Notes: generated by a model from the sequence alone, not told the origin. A stretch of DNA of 64,000 nucleotides from Burkholderia sp. BCC0322 (GCF_902833045.1 NZ_CADFDU010000003.1:62001-126000), one strand, 5' to 3'. Counted from the first letter of the stretch, positions 52,126-61,374 are shown. Translations and numbers: made by a program.

Positions 52126-53592
52126 ATGGACAAAGGCATACTCAAGAACGTTTCGATCAACTTCATCGGGCTGATCCTGCCGACCTTCGTGTCGCTGGTC
52201 ACCGTGCCCGCCTATATCCATGCGCTCGGCGTCGAACGCTATGGCGTCGTCAGCCTCGTGTGGACGCTGATCGGCTATTTCGGGATTCTCGATCTCGGGA
52301 TGAGCATGGCCGCGCAGAACCACATCTCGAAGGCGCTCGCGAGCGGCAACGCCGACGAAAGCGCGCGCGTGTTCTGGAGCGCGTTCTGGCTGAACCTCGG
52401 CACCGGCATCGTGGGCGGGCTGCTGATCTATTTCGGCGCATTCATCTACACCGCGTACTTCACGAAGGTGTCGGCGGCGATGCAGCACGAGGTGTATCTC
52501 GCGCTGCCGTGGCTCGCGCTCGCGATTCCGCTGGCGAACGTGTCGTGGGTGTTCGCCGGCGCGATCAACGGCGCCGAACGCTTCGGCGTGTTCAACACGA
52601 ACCAGACGATCGGCACGTTCCTGTTCCAGCTGCTGCCGCTCGGCGCCGCGTGGTGGATCGCGCCGAACCTGCAGACGGTGCTCGCCGCGGCAGTCGTCGC
52701 GCGCCTGATCGCGGCGGTGATGCTCGGCCACGCCAGCATCAAGGTGCTCGGCATCCGGCGCATCGATCCGCCGCAGTGGGGCACCGCGAAAGGGCTGTTC
52801 AACTTCGGCGGCTGGATGCTGATCGCGAGCACGACGAGCATGATCGCCGACACGCTCGACCGCGTGATGCTCGGTGCGGGGATGGGGGCAAAGTTCGTCA
52901 CTTACTACACGGTGCCGCAGAACCTCGTCACGCGCCTGAACATGCTGCCCAACGCGCTCGTGCGCACGCTGTTCCCGCGCCTGTCGGCGGTGGGCCGCGA
53001 CCATGCGGACACGCTCGCGCGCCAGTCGCTCGAATTCCTGAACGGCGTGTTCACGCCGGTCGGCATCGTCGCGATCTTCGCGCTCGCGCCGTTCCTCACG
53101 CTGTGGGTCGGCGCAGATCTCGCCGCGCATTCGGCGCCGGTCGGCCGCGTGCTGGTGATCAGCGTGTGGCTCGTCGGCCAGGCGAGCGTCACGCGAATCC
53201 TGATCCAGTCGCAGGTCAACCCGGCCCGCGCGGCGTTCGCCGGGCTCGTCGAGATGCCGTTCTTCGTCGGTGGCCTGTGGTTCGGCATTCATCACTTCGG
53301 GCTGATCGGTGCGGCGGTGGTGGTTGCCGCGCGTGCGCTCGTCGACTACGGCGTGCTGCTGTACCTGTCGGCGATCCGGATGCGCGCGATCGTGCTCGAC
53401 ATGCTCGCGCACCTGGCCTTCCTGCTCGCGAGCCTGTTTCTGGCGCAGGCGTGGCCGGGGCTCGTCGAGTCGATCGGCCTGTGCGCGGCCGTGCTGCTGC
53501 TGAATCTTGCGTGGTCGTTCACGATGACGCCGGGGTTGCGTGCGCTCGTGCGCGACCTGTTCGTCCGTCTCAATGCGAGGAGAACCGTATGA
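52126..53592 (+). CDS. bceQ: Wzx-type polysaccharide repeat-unit flippase (bceQ-type)
   Basis: A 488-aa membrane protein with about 12-14 helices of the MOP/Wzx superfamily (NVSINFIGLILPTFVSLVTVPAYI at the start; WTLIGYFGILDLGMSMAAQNHISKAL). It should flip lipid-linked repeat units across the inner membrane. I prefer ATG 52126 with AAGG before it over the GTG at 52096 that overlaps the bceP stop. It overlaps bceR by four bases (ATGA). Confidence 0.9.
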   Translation: MDKGILKNVSINFIGLILPTFVSLVTVPAYIHALGVERYGVVSLVWTLIGYFGILDLGMSMAAQNHISKALASGNADESARVFWSAFWLNLGTGIVGGLLIYFGAFIYTAYFTKVSAAMQHEVYLALPWLALAIPLANVSWVFAGAINGAERFGVFNTNQTIGTFLFQLLPLGAAWWIAPNLQTVLAAAVVARLIAAVMLGHASIKVLGIRRIDPPQWGTAKGLFNFGGWMLIASTTSMIADTLDRVMLGAGMGAKFVTYYTVPQNLVTRLNMLPNALVRTLFPRLSAVGRDHADTLARQSLEFLNGVFTPVGIVAIFALAPFLTLWVGADLAAHSAPVGRVLVISVWLVGQASVTRILIQSQVNPARAAFAGLVEMPFFVGGLWFGIHHFGLIGAAVVVAARALVDYGVLLYLSAIRMRAIVLDMLAHLAFLLASLFLAQAWPGLVESIGLCAAVLLLNLAWSFTMTPGLRALVRDLFVRLNARRTV

Positions 53593-56051
53593 ATCGCGAT
53601 CTGGCGGAACACGCCGTGTTGAATCTCGCCACCGCCGATGCGGCCGTGGCCGAAGCGGGCGATGCCGCCGTGCTGCGCCGGTCCGCGCCGGCCGAACGCG
53701 CCGGCGCGCGCCATGCGTCGCGCGCGCTGCGCGTGGCGATTGTCCACGACTGGCTCGTCACCTATGCAGGCGCCGAGCGCGTGCTCGAGCAGATCGTCGC
53801 GTGTTTTCCGGACGCGGACCTGTTCAGCCTCGTCGACTTCCTCGACGATCGGGCGTTCGTGCGCGGCAAGCCGGTGACGACGACGTTCATCCAGAAGCTG
53901 CCGTTCGCGCGCACCAAGTACCGCAGCTACCTGCCGCTGATGCCGCTCGCGATCGAGCAGCTCGACGTGTCCGAGTACGACCTCGTGATTTCGAGCAGCC
54001 ACGCGGTCGCGAAGGGCGTGCTGACGGGGCCGGACCAGGTGCACATCAGCTACGTGCATTCGCCGATCCGCTATGCGTGGGATCTGCAGCACCAGTACCT
54101 GGAACAGTCGAACCTCACGCACGGGCCGAAATCGCTGCTCGCACGGATGATCCTGCATTACATCCGCAACTGGGACACGCGCACCGCGAACGCGGTGGAC
54201 GGCTTCGTCGCGAACTCCGCGTTCATCGCGCGGCGCATCAAGAAGGTCTACCACCGCGACGCGGCGGTGATCTTCCCGCCGGTCGATGTCGACGCGTTTT
54301 CGCTGAACGCGCAGAAGGAGGATTTCTACCTGACCGCGTCGCGGATGGTGCCGTACAAGAAGATCGACCTGATCGTCGACGCGTTCTCGCGGACGCCCGA
54401 GCGCAAGCTCGTCGTGATCGGCGACGGCCCCGAGATGCAGAAGATCCGGGCGAAGGCCGGCCCGAACGTCGAGATCATGGGCTACCAGCCGTTCGCGGTG
54501 CTGCACGACCGGATGCGCCGCGCGAAGGCGTTCGTGTTCGCTGCCGAGGAGGATTTCGGGATCTCGGTGGTCGAGGCGCAGGCGTGCGGCACGCCGGTGA
54601 TCGCGTACGGCAAGGGCGGCGCGCTCGAAACCGTGCTCGACCCGCAATCGAGCCTGAATCCGACCGGGCTCTTTTTCGACGAACAGACGCCGCACGCGAT
54701 CGTCGCGGCCGTCGACGATTTCGAGCGTGCGCCGCAGCGCTTCACGCCGGACGCCTGCCGCGCGAACGCGGAGCGATTCTCCGCCGATACGTTCCGGCGG
54801 CGCTTTCTCGACTATGTCGAAGCCGCGCTGCCTGGCTCGACCGCGCAGCGTGGTACGGCCATCGCGCCGATGCCGGCCCCGCGCGGCCCGGCGACGCTCG
54901 TGCTCGACCAGAGCGGCGTGCTGGGCGGCGCCGAGCTGTCGCTGCTCGAGATCATGAAGCACACGCGCGCGAACGCCGATGTCCTGCTGTTCGACGACGG
55001 CCCGTTCCGTGCGGCGCTCGACGAGATCGGCGCGCGCGTCGACGTGGTCGACCAGGGGGCGCTCGCGGGTGTGCGCAAGCAGGGCGGCGTGTCGGTCGGC
55101 GCGGTGAAACAGCTCGTGCGGCTGGTGCGCGACGTCGCGCGCCGCGCACGCCGTGCCGAGGTGATCTACGCGAACACGCAGCGCGCGATGGTGGTCGCCG
55201 CGCTGGCCGGGCGGCTTGCGCGCAAGCCGGTGGTGTGGCACCTGCGCGACATCGTCAGCACCGACCATTTCGGCAGCAAGCAACTGCTGGCGATCAAGTA
55301 CTGCGCGCGGCTCGGCGTCACGCGCGTGATCGCGAATTCGGATGCGTCTGCGCAGGCGTTCCGTAAGCTGACGGGCTTCACGCCGCAGCACGTCGACGTC
55401 GTGTTCAACGGTATTTCGGCCGAGCCGTTCGATGCGCTGGAAGGCGTCAGCCAGGCCGCGCTGCGCGCGCGGCTGGGGTTGCCCGAGCACGCATGGCTCG
55501 TCGGCTCGTTCAGCCGCCTCGCGCACTGGAAGGGGCAGCACGTGCTGCTGGAGGCCGCTGCGCGGCATCCCGACATGCACGTGGTGCTGGTCGGCGCACC
55601 GCTGTTCGGCGAGGACGAATACGCCGCGCAGCTGCATGAATACGTTGCCCGGCACGGGATGGACGCGCGCGTGCATTTCCTCGGGTTCCAGCGCGACGTG
55701 GCCGCGTGCATGACGGCGGTCGATGTCGTTGCGCACACGTCGATCACGCCCGAGCCGTTCGGGCGCGTGATCGTCGAGGGGATGCTCGCGCGGCGGCCGG
55801 TCGTCGCGGCTCGCGCGGGCGGTGTCGTCGAGATCATCGAGGACGGCGACAACGGGCTGCTCTGCGCGCCGGGCGACGCGACCGCACTGGCCGATGCGCT
55901 GGATACGCTGAAGCGCGACGGTGCGCTGCGCGAGCGGCTCGTCGCGAGCGGGCGTGCGACGGCGGTGCGCCGGTTCGGCACCGAAACGTATGTGGAGCGG
56001 GTGGAGAAGATCCTCGCGGATACGGCGAAGGCCGCGAGGGCGAAGCAATAG
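53589..56051 (+). CDS. bceR: Bifunctional (double GT4) glycosyltransferase (bceR-type)
   Basis: An 820-aa cytoplasmic protein with two complete GT-B glycosyltransferases in tandem. Domain 1 (about residues 45-410) starts LRVAIVHDWLVTYAGAERVLE and ends with EEDFGISVVEAQACGTPVIAYGKGG, the E-x7-E nucleotide-sugar site. Domain 2 (about 435-805) starts VLDQSGVLGGAELSLLEI and has ITPEPFGRVIVEGMLARRPVV. Two sugars may therefore be added by one polypeptide. It is coupled to the flippase gene and followed by a terminator. Confidence 0.92.
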   Translation: MNRDLAEHAVLNLATADAAVAEAGDAAVLRRSAPAERAGARHASRALRVAIVHDWLVTYAGAERVLEQIVACFPDADLFSLVDFLDDRAFVRGKPVTTTFIQKLPFARTKYRSYLPLMPLAIEQLDVSEYDLVISSSHAVAKGVLTGPDQVHISYVHSPIRYAWDLQHQYLEQSNLTHGPKSLLARMILHYIRNWDTRTANAVDGFVANSAFIARRIKKVYHRDAAVIFPPVDVDAFSLNAQKEDFYLTASRMVPYKKIDLIVDAFSRTPERKLVVIGDGPEMQKIRAKAGPNVEIMGYQPFAVLHDRMRRAKAFVFAAEEDFGISVVEAQACGTPVIAYGKGGALETVLDPQSSLNPTGLFFDEQTPHAIVAAVDDFERAPQRFTPDACRANAERFSADTFRRRFLDYVEAALPGSTAQRGTAIAPMPAPRGPATLVLDQSGVLGGAELSLLEIMKHTRANADVLLFDDGPFRAALDEIGARVDVVDQGALAGVRKQGGVSVGAVKQLVRLVRDVARRARRAEVIYANTQRAMVVAALAGRLARKPVVWHLRDIVSTDHFGSKQLLAIKYCARLGVTRVIANSDASAQAFRKLTGFTPQHVDVVFNGISAEPFDALEGVSQAALRARLGLPEHAWLVGSFSRLAHWKGQHVLLEAAARHPDMHVVLVGAPLFGEDEYAAQLHEYVARHGMDARVHFLGFQRDVAACMTAVDVVAHTSITPEPFGRVIVEGMLARRPVVAARAGGVVEIIEDGDNGLLCAPGDATALADALDTLKRDGALRERLVASGRATAVRRFGTETYVERVEKILADTAKAARAKQ

Positions 56052-56077
56052 TAATCGGCGCGAGCCGGCGGGAAACG

Positions 56078-56117
56078 AGCCCTCATGCGGCGGTGTGCTG
56101 CGTGGGGGCTTTGTTTG
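56078..56117 (+). terminator. Rho-independent terminator after bceR
   Basis: An 11-bp stem (56078-56088 with 56100-56110, two G-T pairs) with an 11-nt loop is followed by TTGTTTG. It lies 26 bp after the bceR stop. Confidence 0.7.
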
Positions 56118-56159
56118 TCAGCGTCGGGGGCCTTTGCCGGGCGGGTTGTTATGCGCTGT

Positions 56160-56340
56160 GTACGGTGCGCGTTTGGCCGCTCGTCTATCGGGAGGGAGTG
56201 GTGGGTGACGCCAGAAGGCTGCGCCCAGACAGTCCCGGTGATGAAAGTCGGTCGAGGACGGCTCATGCGGGCCGTAGCGCGGCCCGACGCCGAGAGGCTG
56301 GCCCACCCTGCCAACGCGCCGTGCCAACCCGCTCAAGCCG
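56160..56340. repeat. Structured sequence element downstream of bceR, possibly a dispersed repeat
   Basis: There is no credible gene, yet the segment folds well: one hairpin at 56202-56227 (AGAA loop), another at 56269-56285 (perfect 6-bp stem), and a 6-bp outer stem joining 56200-56205 with 56302-56307, partly exclusive with the first. Open frames cross it on both strands. I have a recollection of near-identical short 'hypothetical proteins' from several Burkholderia genomes in these frames, which would suggest a repeated DNA or RNA element rather than a protein. That is unverified. Confidence 0.4.
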
Positions 56341-56341
56341 T

Positions 56342-56379
56342 GAAAAAGCCCCCGCGCAGCGGGACGCCGCGCAGGGGCT
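56342..56379 (-). terminator. Rho-independent terminator of bceS
   Basis: The stem (56347-56352 with 56374-56379, extended by 56354-56357 with 56369-56372 after one mismatch) is followed on the minus strand by five T residues. It lies 21 bp beyond the bceS stop. Confidence 0.85.
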
Positions 56380-56400
56380 CGGGAAAGCGGACCTTCCGGG

Positions 56401-57582
56401 TCAGACTGCTCGTTCGGGCGCCGGCGTGACGACCCGGGCGGGGCGGGCCGGCCTGAAGCTGGCCGACCACGTCATCGCGGGCCGTTCGAACGTCCGGTAG
56501 AACACGTACGCGACTGGGATCGCGGCAGCCATGAACGCGAACGACGGCCAGATCGACAACTGCAGCTCGGAATGGAACAGCACCGAGCCGAGGCAGACGA
56601 ACAGCGGCAAGTGGATCAGGTACAGCGAGTAACTGAAGTCGCCGAACCAGCTCAGCACGCGCAGCGGCGGCGTCGGGTGCGGCGGGCGGGCGAGCGCACG
56701 GTACAGGAAGCATGCGAAGCCGGCCGACCACAGCTGGAACGCGCCGTACTGGCCGTAATGGAACGCGCCGCAGCCGGCGGCCAGCAGCACCGCTGCCGCG
56801 CCGTACCACGCACGCGACGGCACGGTGGCCGCGCCGCCGCCGCGCGCCTGCTGCGCACGCACGTCGGCGATCCACGCGCCGATCGTCCAGGACAGCCAGT
56901 ACGACGTGAAGAACTGCAGATCGTGCCGTTCGAGCAACCACGCCGACGCGACGTTGACGAGCGCGACCGCGGCCACGACCGCTGGCATGCCGATGCGCCG
57001 GCGCAGCGCGAACAGCAGCGGGTAGATCGCGTAGAACTGCACTTCGAGCGACAGCGTCCACAGCGCGCCGTTCGACCCGTACGTGTAGCCGGCGACGCCC
57101 TGCACCGAGCACAGGTTCACGAGGAACGCGACGAGGCCGACGTCACGGATCTTGTGGCTGACAGGTTCGATCTGCAGGCTGAGCGAGTCGAGCGCGAGCG
57201 TGAACAGCAGCGCGGCGAGCAGCACCGGGTAGATGCGCGCGAACCGGCGCACCCAGAAGTTCGGCGCGTCGAGCCGGTACGCGGGATCGGCCGCGAGCTT
57301 GAGCGCCGCGTTGCGGTGGATGCAGTAGCCGCTGATCACGAAGAAGATCGGCACGCCGGCGGAGCCCCACGCGAACGGGAAGGTCAGGTAGCCGGCGATC
57401 GCGCTCGGGCTGAGCGCATGGCCGTAAGCGTGATGGAAGCTTTGCATGCCGACCCAGACGACCTGCCGGCAGTGGAAATAGGCGACGAGCAGCGCCGCGA
57501 AGCCGCGCATCGCGTCGATCACGTGTTCCTTGTGATCGGCGACGGGCGGCGCGGCCAGAGACGATCCGCTGAAAGCTTGCAT
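56401..57582 (-). CDS. bceS: Acyltransferase 3 family membrane protein (bceS-type)
   Basis: A 393-aa membrane O-acyltransferase. The family start is VIDAMRGFAALLVAYFHCRQ, followed by PIFFVISGYCIHRNAA, NFWVRRFARIYPVLL and WTLSLEVQFYAIYPLLF; SYSLYLIHLPLFVCLG lies near the C-terminus. It is the second of three related genes in the cluster. It is transcribed against bceR and divergent from the small membrane protein and bceT-type genes. Confidence 0.92.
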   Translation of the reverse strand: MQAFSGSSLAAPPVADHKEHVIDAMRGFAALLVAYFHCRQVVWVGMQSFHHAYGHALSPSAIAGYLTFPFAWGSAGVPIFFVISGYCIHRNAALKLAADPAYRLDAPNFWVRRFARIYPVLLAALLFTLALDSLSLQIEPVSHKIRDVGLVAFLVNLCSVQGVAGYTYGSNGALWTLSLEVQFYAIYPLLFALRRRIGMPAVVAAVALVNVASAWLLERHDLQFFTSYWLSWTIGAWIADVRAQQARGGGAATVPSRAWYGAAAVLLAAGCGAFHYGQYGAFQLWSAGFACFLYRALARPPHPTPPLRVLSWFGDFSYSLYLIHLPLFVCLGSVLFHSELQLSIWPSFAFMAAAIPVAYVFYRTFERPAMTWSASFRPARPARVVTPAPERAV

Positions 57583-57799
57583 GCGATTCGATTCCTTGCG
57601 ACGGATGGACGGGAAGTTTCATCCAATCGTAATGCGCAAGAATTCGATCAATGAATAAAAAAATCTCGCCGGGAAATATCGGAATTCCACATCATGGTCT
57701 CATCGCGTTCGGAAAACGGTCCCACGAGGCAGGTCAATTATTTACCGATTTTTTTCTGATAATTTGAAGCTCCAGTTGATTGATGCAAGGAGCGGCAAG
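57583..57799. promoter_or_regulatory. AT-rich divergent upstream region of bceS and the small membrane protein gene
   Basis: The 217-bp stretch is markedly AT-rich from 57640 to 57780. A GATAAT hexamer at 57758-57763 is the best -10 for rightward transcription, 37 bp before the small gene's start, but no consensus -35 sits 17 bp before it. I see no coding frame. Confidence 0.4.
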
Positions 57800-57943
57800 A
57801 TGGACATGCATTGGATCGCAAGCGCTGCAGTACTGCTGGTCATGGCCATGCTGTCGGCGTACCGCGAGGCGCTGAAGAACGAGCCGATTCGCCCGGGGCT
57901 CGAACGGGGCGGCGTGCCCTATATCGAGGAATTCGAGTCGTAA
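57800..57943 (+). CDS. Small single-pass membrane protein
   Basis: A 47-residue frame starting MDMHWIASAAVLLVMAMLSA, a single hydrophobic helix, then a short charged tail ending YIEEFES. AAGGAG lies 57787-57792, eight bases before the ATG, the best ribosome site in this part of the window. No family is recognised. It is the first gene rightward from the bceS upstream region and lies 230 bp before the galU-type gene, so it may be expressed with the exopolysaccharide cluster. Confidence 0.65.
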   Translation: MDMHWIASAAVLLVMAMLSAYREALKNEPIRPGLERGGVPYIEEFES

Positions 57944-58173
57944 GAATTTGTATCTGGAAAATCGGTAATTTGTTTCTGCTTCGGCACTCGGTTCGGCAAT
58001 ATCGACCGGGTTGAAAGGATTATATTTTTTCCGGAATCATTGGGCAATCAGTCCATATCGAAAATGAGCGGAGTCGAATTGGCAGTGCCGTCGATTGTCG
58101 ATATGCCGTTCGGAACACAATCGCGCCGGGTCCCGGGTCGACGCGGCGCAGTCAACGCAATCAGGATGCGAAC

Positions 58174-59061
58174 ATGTTGAAAGTCACCAAGGCCGTGTTC
58201 CCCGTTGCCGGTCTCGGCACGCGGTTCCTCCCGGCAACGAAGGCGAGCCCGAAGGAAATGCTGCCCGTCGTCGACAAGCCGTTGATCCAGTACGCGGTCG
58301 AGGAAGCGATCAACGCAGGTATCACCGAGATGATCTTCGTCACCGGGCGCAGCAAGCGCGCGATCGAGGATCACTTCGACAAGTCGTACGAGATCGAGGC
58401 CGAGCTCGAGGCGCGCGGCAAGGAAAAGCTGCTCGAACTCGTGCGCGGCATCAAGCCGAGCCACGTCAACTGCTTCTACGTGCGCCAGCCGGAAGCGCTC
58501 GGTCTCGGCCATGCGGTGCTGTGCGCGGAAAAACTCGTGCACGGCGAGCCGTTCGCGGTGATCCTCGCCGACGACCTGCTGCACGGCGAGCAGCCGGTGC
58601 TCAAGCAGCTCGTCGACGTGTTCGACCACTATCACAGCTCGGTGATCGGGGTCGAGACGATCGCACGCGACGACAGCCGCTCGTACGGCGTCGTCGAAGG
58701 CCGCGAATGGGAAGAGGACATCATCAAGCTGTCGGGCATCATCGAGAAGCCGGCTCCCGAAGATGCGCCGTCGAATCTCGGCGTGGTCGGGCGCTACGTG
58801 TTCATGCCGACGATCTTCGATCACCTGCGCAAGCTCAAGCCGGGCGCAGGCGGCGAACTGCAACTGACCGATGCCGTGCAGACGCTGCTCGCGAACGAGC
58901 AGGTGCTCGCATATCGCTACTACGGCACGCGCTTCGACTGCGGCAGCAAGATCGGCTATCTCAAGGCAACCGTCGAGCTCGCGCTCCAGCATCCGGAAGT
59001 GAGCCGCGAATTCGAGGCGTACCTGCGTACCTGCTTGCCCGCGCTGGCTGCTGTCGCGTAA
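58174..59061 (+). CDS. bceT: UTP-glucose-1-phosphate uridylyltransferase (bceT-type)
   Basis: Makes UDP-glucose, the precursor of several cepacian sugars. The 295-aa GalU-type protein begins with the nucleotidyltransferase motif [28 protein letters not shown] in sequence blocks, then [24 protein letters not shown] (metal-binding Asp) and [23 protein letters not shown] 58174 has AGGA upstream. A terminator follows. The 230-bp region before it has an AT-rich start but no clear promoter. Confidence 0.95.
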   Translation: MLKVTKAVFPVAGLGTRFLPATKASPKEMLPVVDKPLIQYAVEEAINAGITEMIFVTGRSKRAIEDHFDKSYEIEAELEARGKEKLLELVRGIKPSHVNCFYVRQPEALGLGHAVLCAEKLVHGEPFAVILADDLLHGEQPVLKQLVDVFDHYHSSVIGVETIARDDSRSYGVVEGREWEEDIIKLSGIIEKPAPEDAPSNLGVVGRYVFMPTIFDHLRKLKPGAGGELQLTDAVQTLLANEQVLAYRYYGTRFDCGSKIGYLKATVELALQHPEVSREFEAYLRTCLPALAAVA

Positions 59062-59104
59062 GCAGCCCCGCGCTCCGTTGTTTCAGGTGGTGGTTGTTCC
59101 GTTG

Positions 59105-59135
59105 GCCCCGGCCGCTCAGGCGCCGGGGCTTTTTT
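59105..59135 (+). terminator. Rho-independent terminator after bceT
   Basis: An 8-bp perfect GC stem (59105-59112 with 59122-59129) is followed by six T residues. It lies 44 bp after the bceT stop. Confidence 0.92.
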
Positions 59136-59463
59136 GCATGGACAGGCACGCGGTTGCGCGATCGTGGTGCGTGCCGTCGGCGTGTGTGTCGTGGCGGACC
59201 GGCTTCGAGAGTGGTGCCGCGTGCGGAGCGGGGCGCTTCGACACGAACGGGCGTCACGCTTGAAACCGGTGCCGCAGCGGGCGTCTGGGCGACCGGATCG
59301 GCGATTCGGTAGCGCGACGTACATCGACGTTTGTGACCGTACCGGTTCTGCCGGCGCCGGTCGCCGAAGCGACGCGGCGACGCCTCGCTCATCGAGTGTC
59401 AGCTCCCGGTTGTGGCCTGAATCGCGGCTTCTACGTTCGATCGTCGCCGCATCCGTACTGCGT
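59136..59463. other. Gap between bceT terminator and bceU
   Basis: A 328-bp region between convergent genes. Open frames cross it on both strands but none has a plausible start, family motif or ribosome site. I see no hairpin with a T-run for bceU. Confidence 0.5.
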
Positions 59464-60582
59464 TCAACGTGCCGACGTGCCCGGCCGCGCGACGAAATGC
59501 CGGGCCAGCATCACGGCGACCGGCTTCTTGAAATCGAGCAGCCGTTTTTCGAGATAGCGCCAGGACAGGTGCGCGAGCAGCACGGCGAGCGCGAACTGCA
59601 GCATCTCGGGTAGCGTGTCGCGGACGATTTCCGGTATGGCCACCTGCGCGACGTGCGCAGGCAGCACGCCGAAACGCGCCGGAATCAGGTTGTGGAACAG
59701 GTAGAAGCCGTAGCTGATCGTGCCGAGATAGGCGAGCGGCGCCCAGTCGAGCCGCGCCACGACCGGATGCTCGGGTTTGCTGACGATCCACAGCAGCAGC
59801 GCGCCGAGCGAGGCGGACAGGCCGAGATCCGCGAGCCCCGCGATCGCGCCGGGCAAGGTCGTGCAAGCCGGCAGCACGACGAAGAACAGGACGCCTGCGG
59901 CGCCGAGCCAGCCGGGCGCAACGCGGCGCACGGCGGCCGCACCGCGATCGGCGAGCACGATCGCGCCGACGCCGCCAAGCGCAATCAGCGCGAAATTCCA
60001 CGGCGAAAATGCGTAGATCAGCACCGGCGACGCGTCGCACAGGTAGAGCGCGAGATGCGTGAGCGCGCACAGCACGACGGCCGCGATGCCGAGCGCGACG
60101 TGTCGCGCGGCCGGCACCGCGAGCAGCGCGAGCGGCGCAATCAGATAGAACTGCTGTTCAACTGCGAGGCTCCAGAAGTGCGACGTGGAGCCCGGCCAGC
60201 CGTCCTTGACGACGCCGATCCAGTAATTCGACAGGAACACCGCGTGCCACGCGAGTCCGAGATTGACGCCGCGCTGGTAGAACAGCGCGTGCGCGATCGC
60301 GAGCGCGGCGAGCAGCAGGTAATAGACGGGAAAGATCCGCAGCGCGCGTTTCGCGAGGAACAGCGCGAGCGCATGGCGGCGCGTCATGGCGCCGCGCTCG
60401 ACCGCCTGGCGGTTGCGATGCAGCTCGCCGACGATCAGGAATCCGCTGATGAGGAAAAACGTCCACACGCCCAGCTTGCCGAGGTCGACGGCAAGGACGT
60501 GGCCCTTGTGGGACAGGAAAACGAGGATGACGGCGAGGGCTCGCAGGCCGTCGAGTCCTTTGACGTATCTGGCTTCGCGCAT
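59464..60582 (-). CDS. bceU: Acyltransferase 3 family membrane protein (bceU-type)
   Basis: A 372-aa membrane O-acyltransferase, third of the cluster. It starts MREARYVKGLDGLRALAVILVFLSHKG, then FFLISGFLIVGELHRNR, LFLAKRALRIFPVYYLL and WSLAVEQQFYLIAPLAL; SYGFYLFHNLIP is near the C-terminus. The open frame extends 81 codons upstream but is not protein-like there. It is divergent from the HU gene. Confidence 0.91.
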   Translation of the reverse strand: MREARYVKGLDGLRALAVILVFLSHKGHVLAVDLGKLGVWTFFLISGFLIVGELHRNRQAVERGAMTRRHALALFLAKRALRIFPVYYLLLAALAIAHALFYQRGVNLGLAWHAVFLSNYWIGVVKDGWPGSTSHFWSLAVEQQFYLIAPLALLAVPAARHVALGIAAVVLCALTHLALYLCDASPVLIYAFSPWNFALIALGGVGAIVLADRGAAAVRRVAPGWLGAAGVLFFVVLPACTTLPGAIAGLADLGLSASLGALLLWIVSKPEHPVVARLDWAPLAYLGTISYGFYLFHNLIPARFGVLPAHVAQVAIPEIVRDTLPEMLQFALAVLLAHLSWRYLEKRLLDFKKPVAVMLARHFVARPGTSAR

Positions 60583-60839
60583 GGCGGCATCCGGGCATTG
60601 AGCGAGCCCAGTATAGGTGCGCAAATATCGAACGTAATTCGCGTTCGGCTGCCTACGTGAAGGCGTTTTTCGATGCTGGAGCGTCGATGCAATCGGCCGC
60701 ATGCAAAAAAACCTGCGGGAAACCCCGCGAAAACGCATAAAAGTACTGCACGAAGCGTCAAGGCGCTTGTAGAATCCGGCGTTGAAGCGCGCGCGTTGCA
60801 CGCTTCGTGTATCCAACGACCACACCTGGTAGGAGAAAC

Positions 60840-61289
60840 ATGGCGACTTCCGCTAAAAAGGTGGCCAAAAAGGCTGCCGCACCGGCCACCAAGAAAGTGG
60901 CTGCCAAAAAGGCTGCGCCCGCGAAGAAAGTAGTGGCCAAGAAGGTTGTCGCGAAGGCGGCACCGGCCGCTCCGACGCCGCTGAAGGACAAGTTCACGAA
61001 GGCATCGCTCGCAACGCACATCGCTGAGCGCGCAGCTGTCGAAGTGAAGGCGGTCAAGGCAGTGCTCGTCGCACTCGAGAACGTCGTGCTGGGCTCGGTC
61101 CACAAGAAGGGCGCGGGCGAGTTCACGCTGCCGGGTCTGCTGAAGATCACGGCACAAGTCGTGCCGGCGAAGAAGAAGCGCTTCGGCAAGGATCCGTTCA
61201 CGGGCGAAGAGCGTTGGTTCCCGGCGAAGCCGGCCAGCGTGCGCGTGAAGGCACGTGCGCTGAAGAAGCTGAAGGACGCGGCGGCGTAA
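60840..61289 (+). CDS. HU-family DNA-binding protein with lysine/alanine-rich N-terminal extension
   Basis: A 149-aa nucleoid protein. The first 50 residues are a histone-H1-like tail of AAKK/PAKK repeats (VAKKAAAPATKKVAAKKAAPAKK in two parts). An HU/IHF domain follows (about 58-140): KASLATHIAERAAVEVKAVKAVLVALE, then GAGEFTLPGLLKITAQVVPAKK and a basic arm. ATG 60840 has GGAG upstream. Such tailed HU proteins are typical of Burkholderia and Bordetella relatives. A strong terminator follows. Confidence 0.9.
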   Translation: MATSAKKVAKKAAAPATKKVAAKKAAPAKKVVAKKVVAKAAPAAPTPLKDKFTKASLATHIAERAAVEVKAVKAVLVALENVVLGSVHKKGAGEFTLPGLLKITAQVVPAKKKRFGKDPFTGEERWFPAKPASVRVKARALKKLKDAAA

Positions 61290-61341
61290 TGCCGCGCGAC
61301 GGCTGCCGAATGCATGTCGGCAGCCGTCGCGATGTCCGACG

Positions 61342-61374
61342 ATCCCCGTACGCGAAAGCGTGCGGGGATTTTTA
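61342..61374 (+). terminator. Rho-independent terminator after the HU gene
   Basis: A 12-bp stem (61342-61353 with 61358-61369) capped by a GAAA tetraloop is followed by five T residues. Confidence 0.95.

Noticed and set aside
52260-53588. N-terminal extension of the bceR frame over the flippase gene
   Set aside because: Out-of-frame reading of bceQ; the ATGA overlap at 53589 gives the natural start.
53346-56048. 900-codon minus-strand frame opposite bceR
   Set aside because: Arg/His/Val-rich shadow; the plus-strand protein has two complete GT4 domains.
56200-56310. Possible RNase P RNA, because of a CAGACAGTC stretch and nearby GAAAGTC
   Set aside because: The remaining conserved regions and the long P4 helix of RNase P RNA are missing, and the element is far too short.
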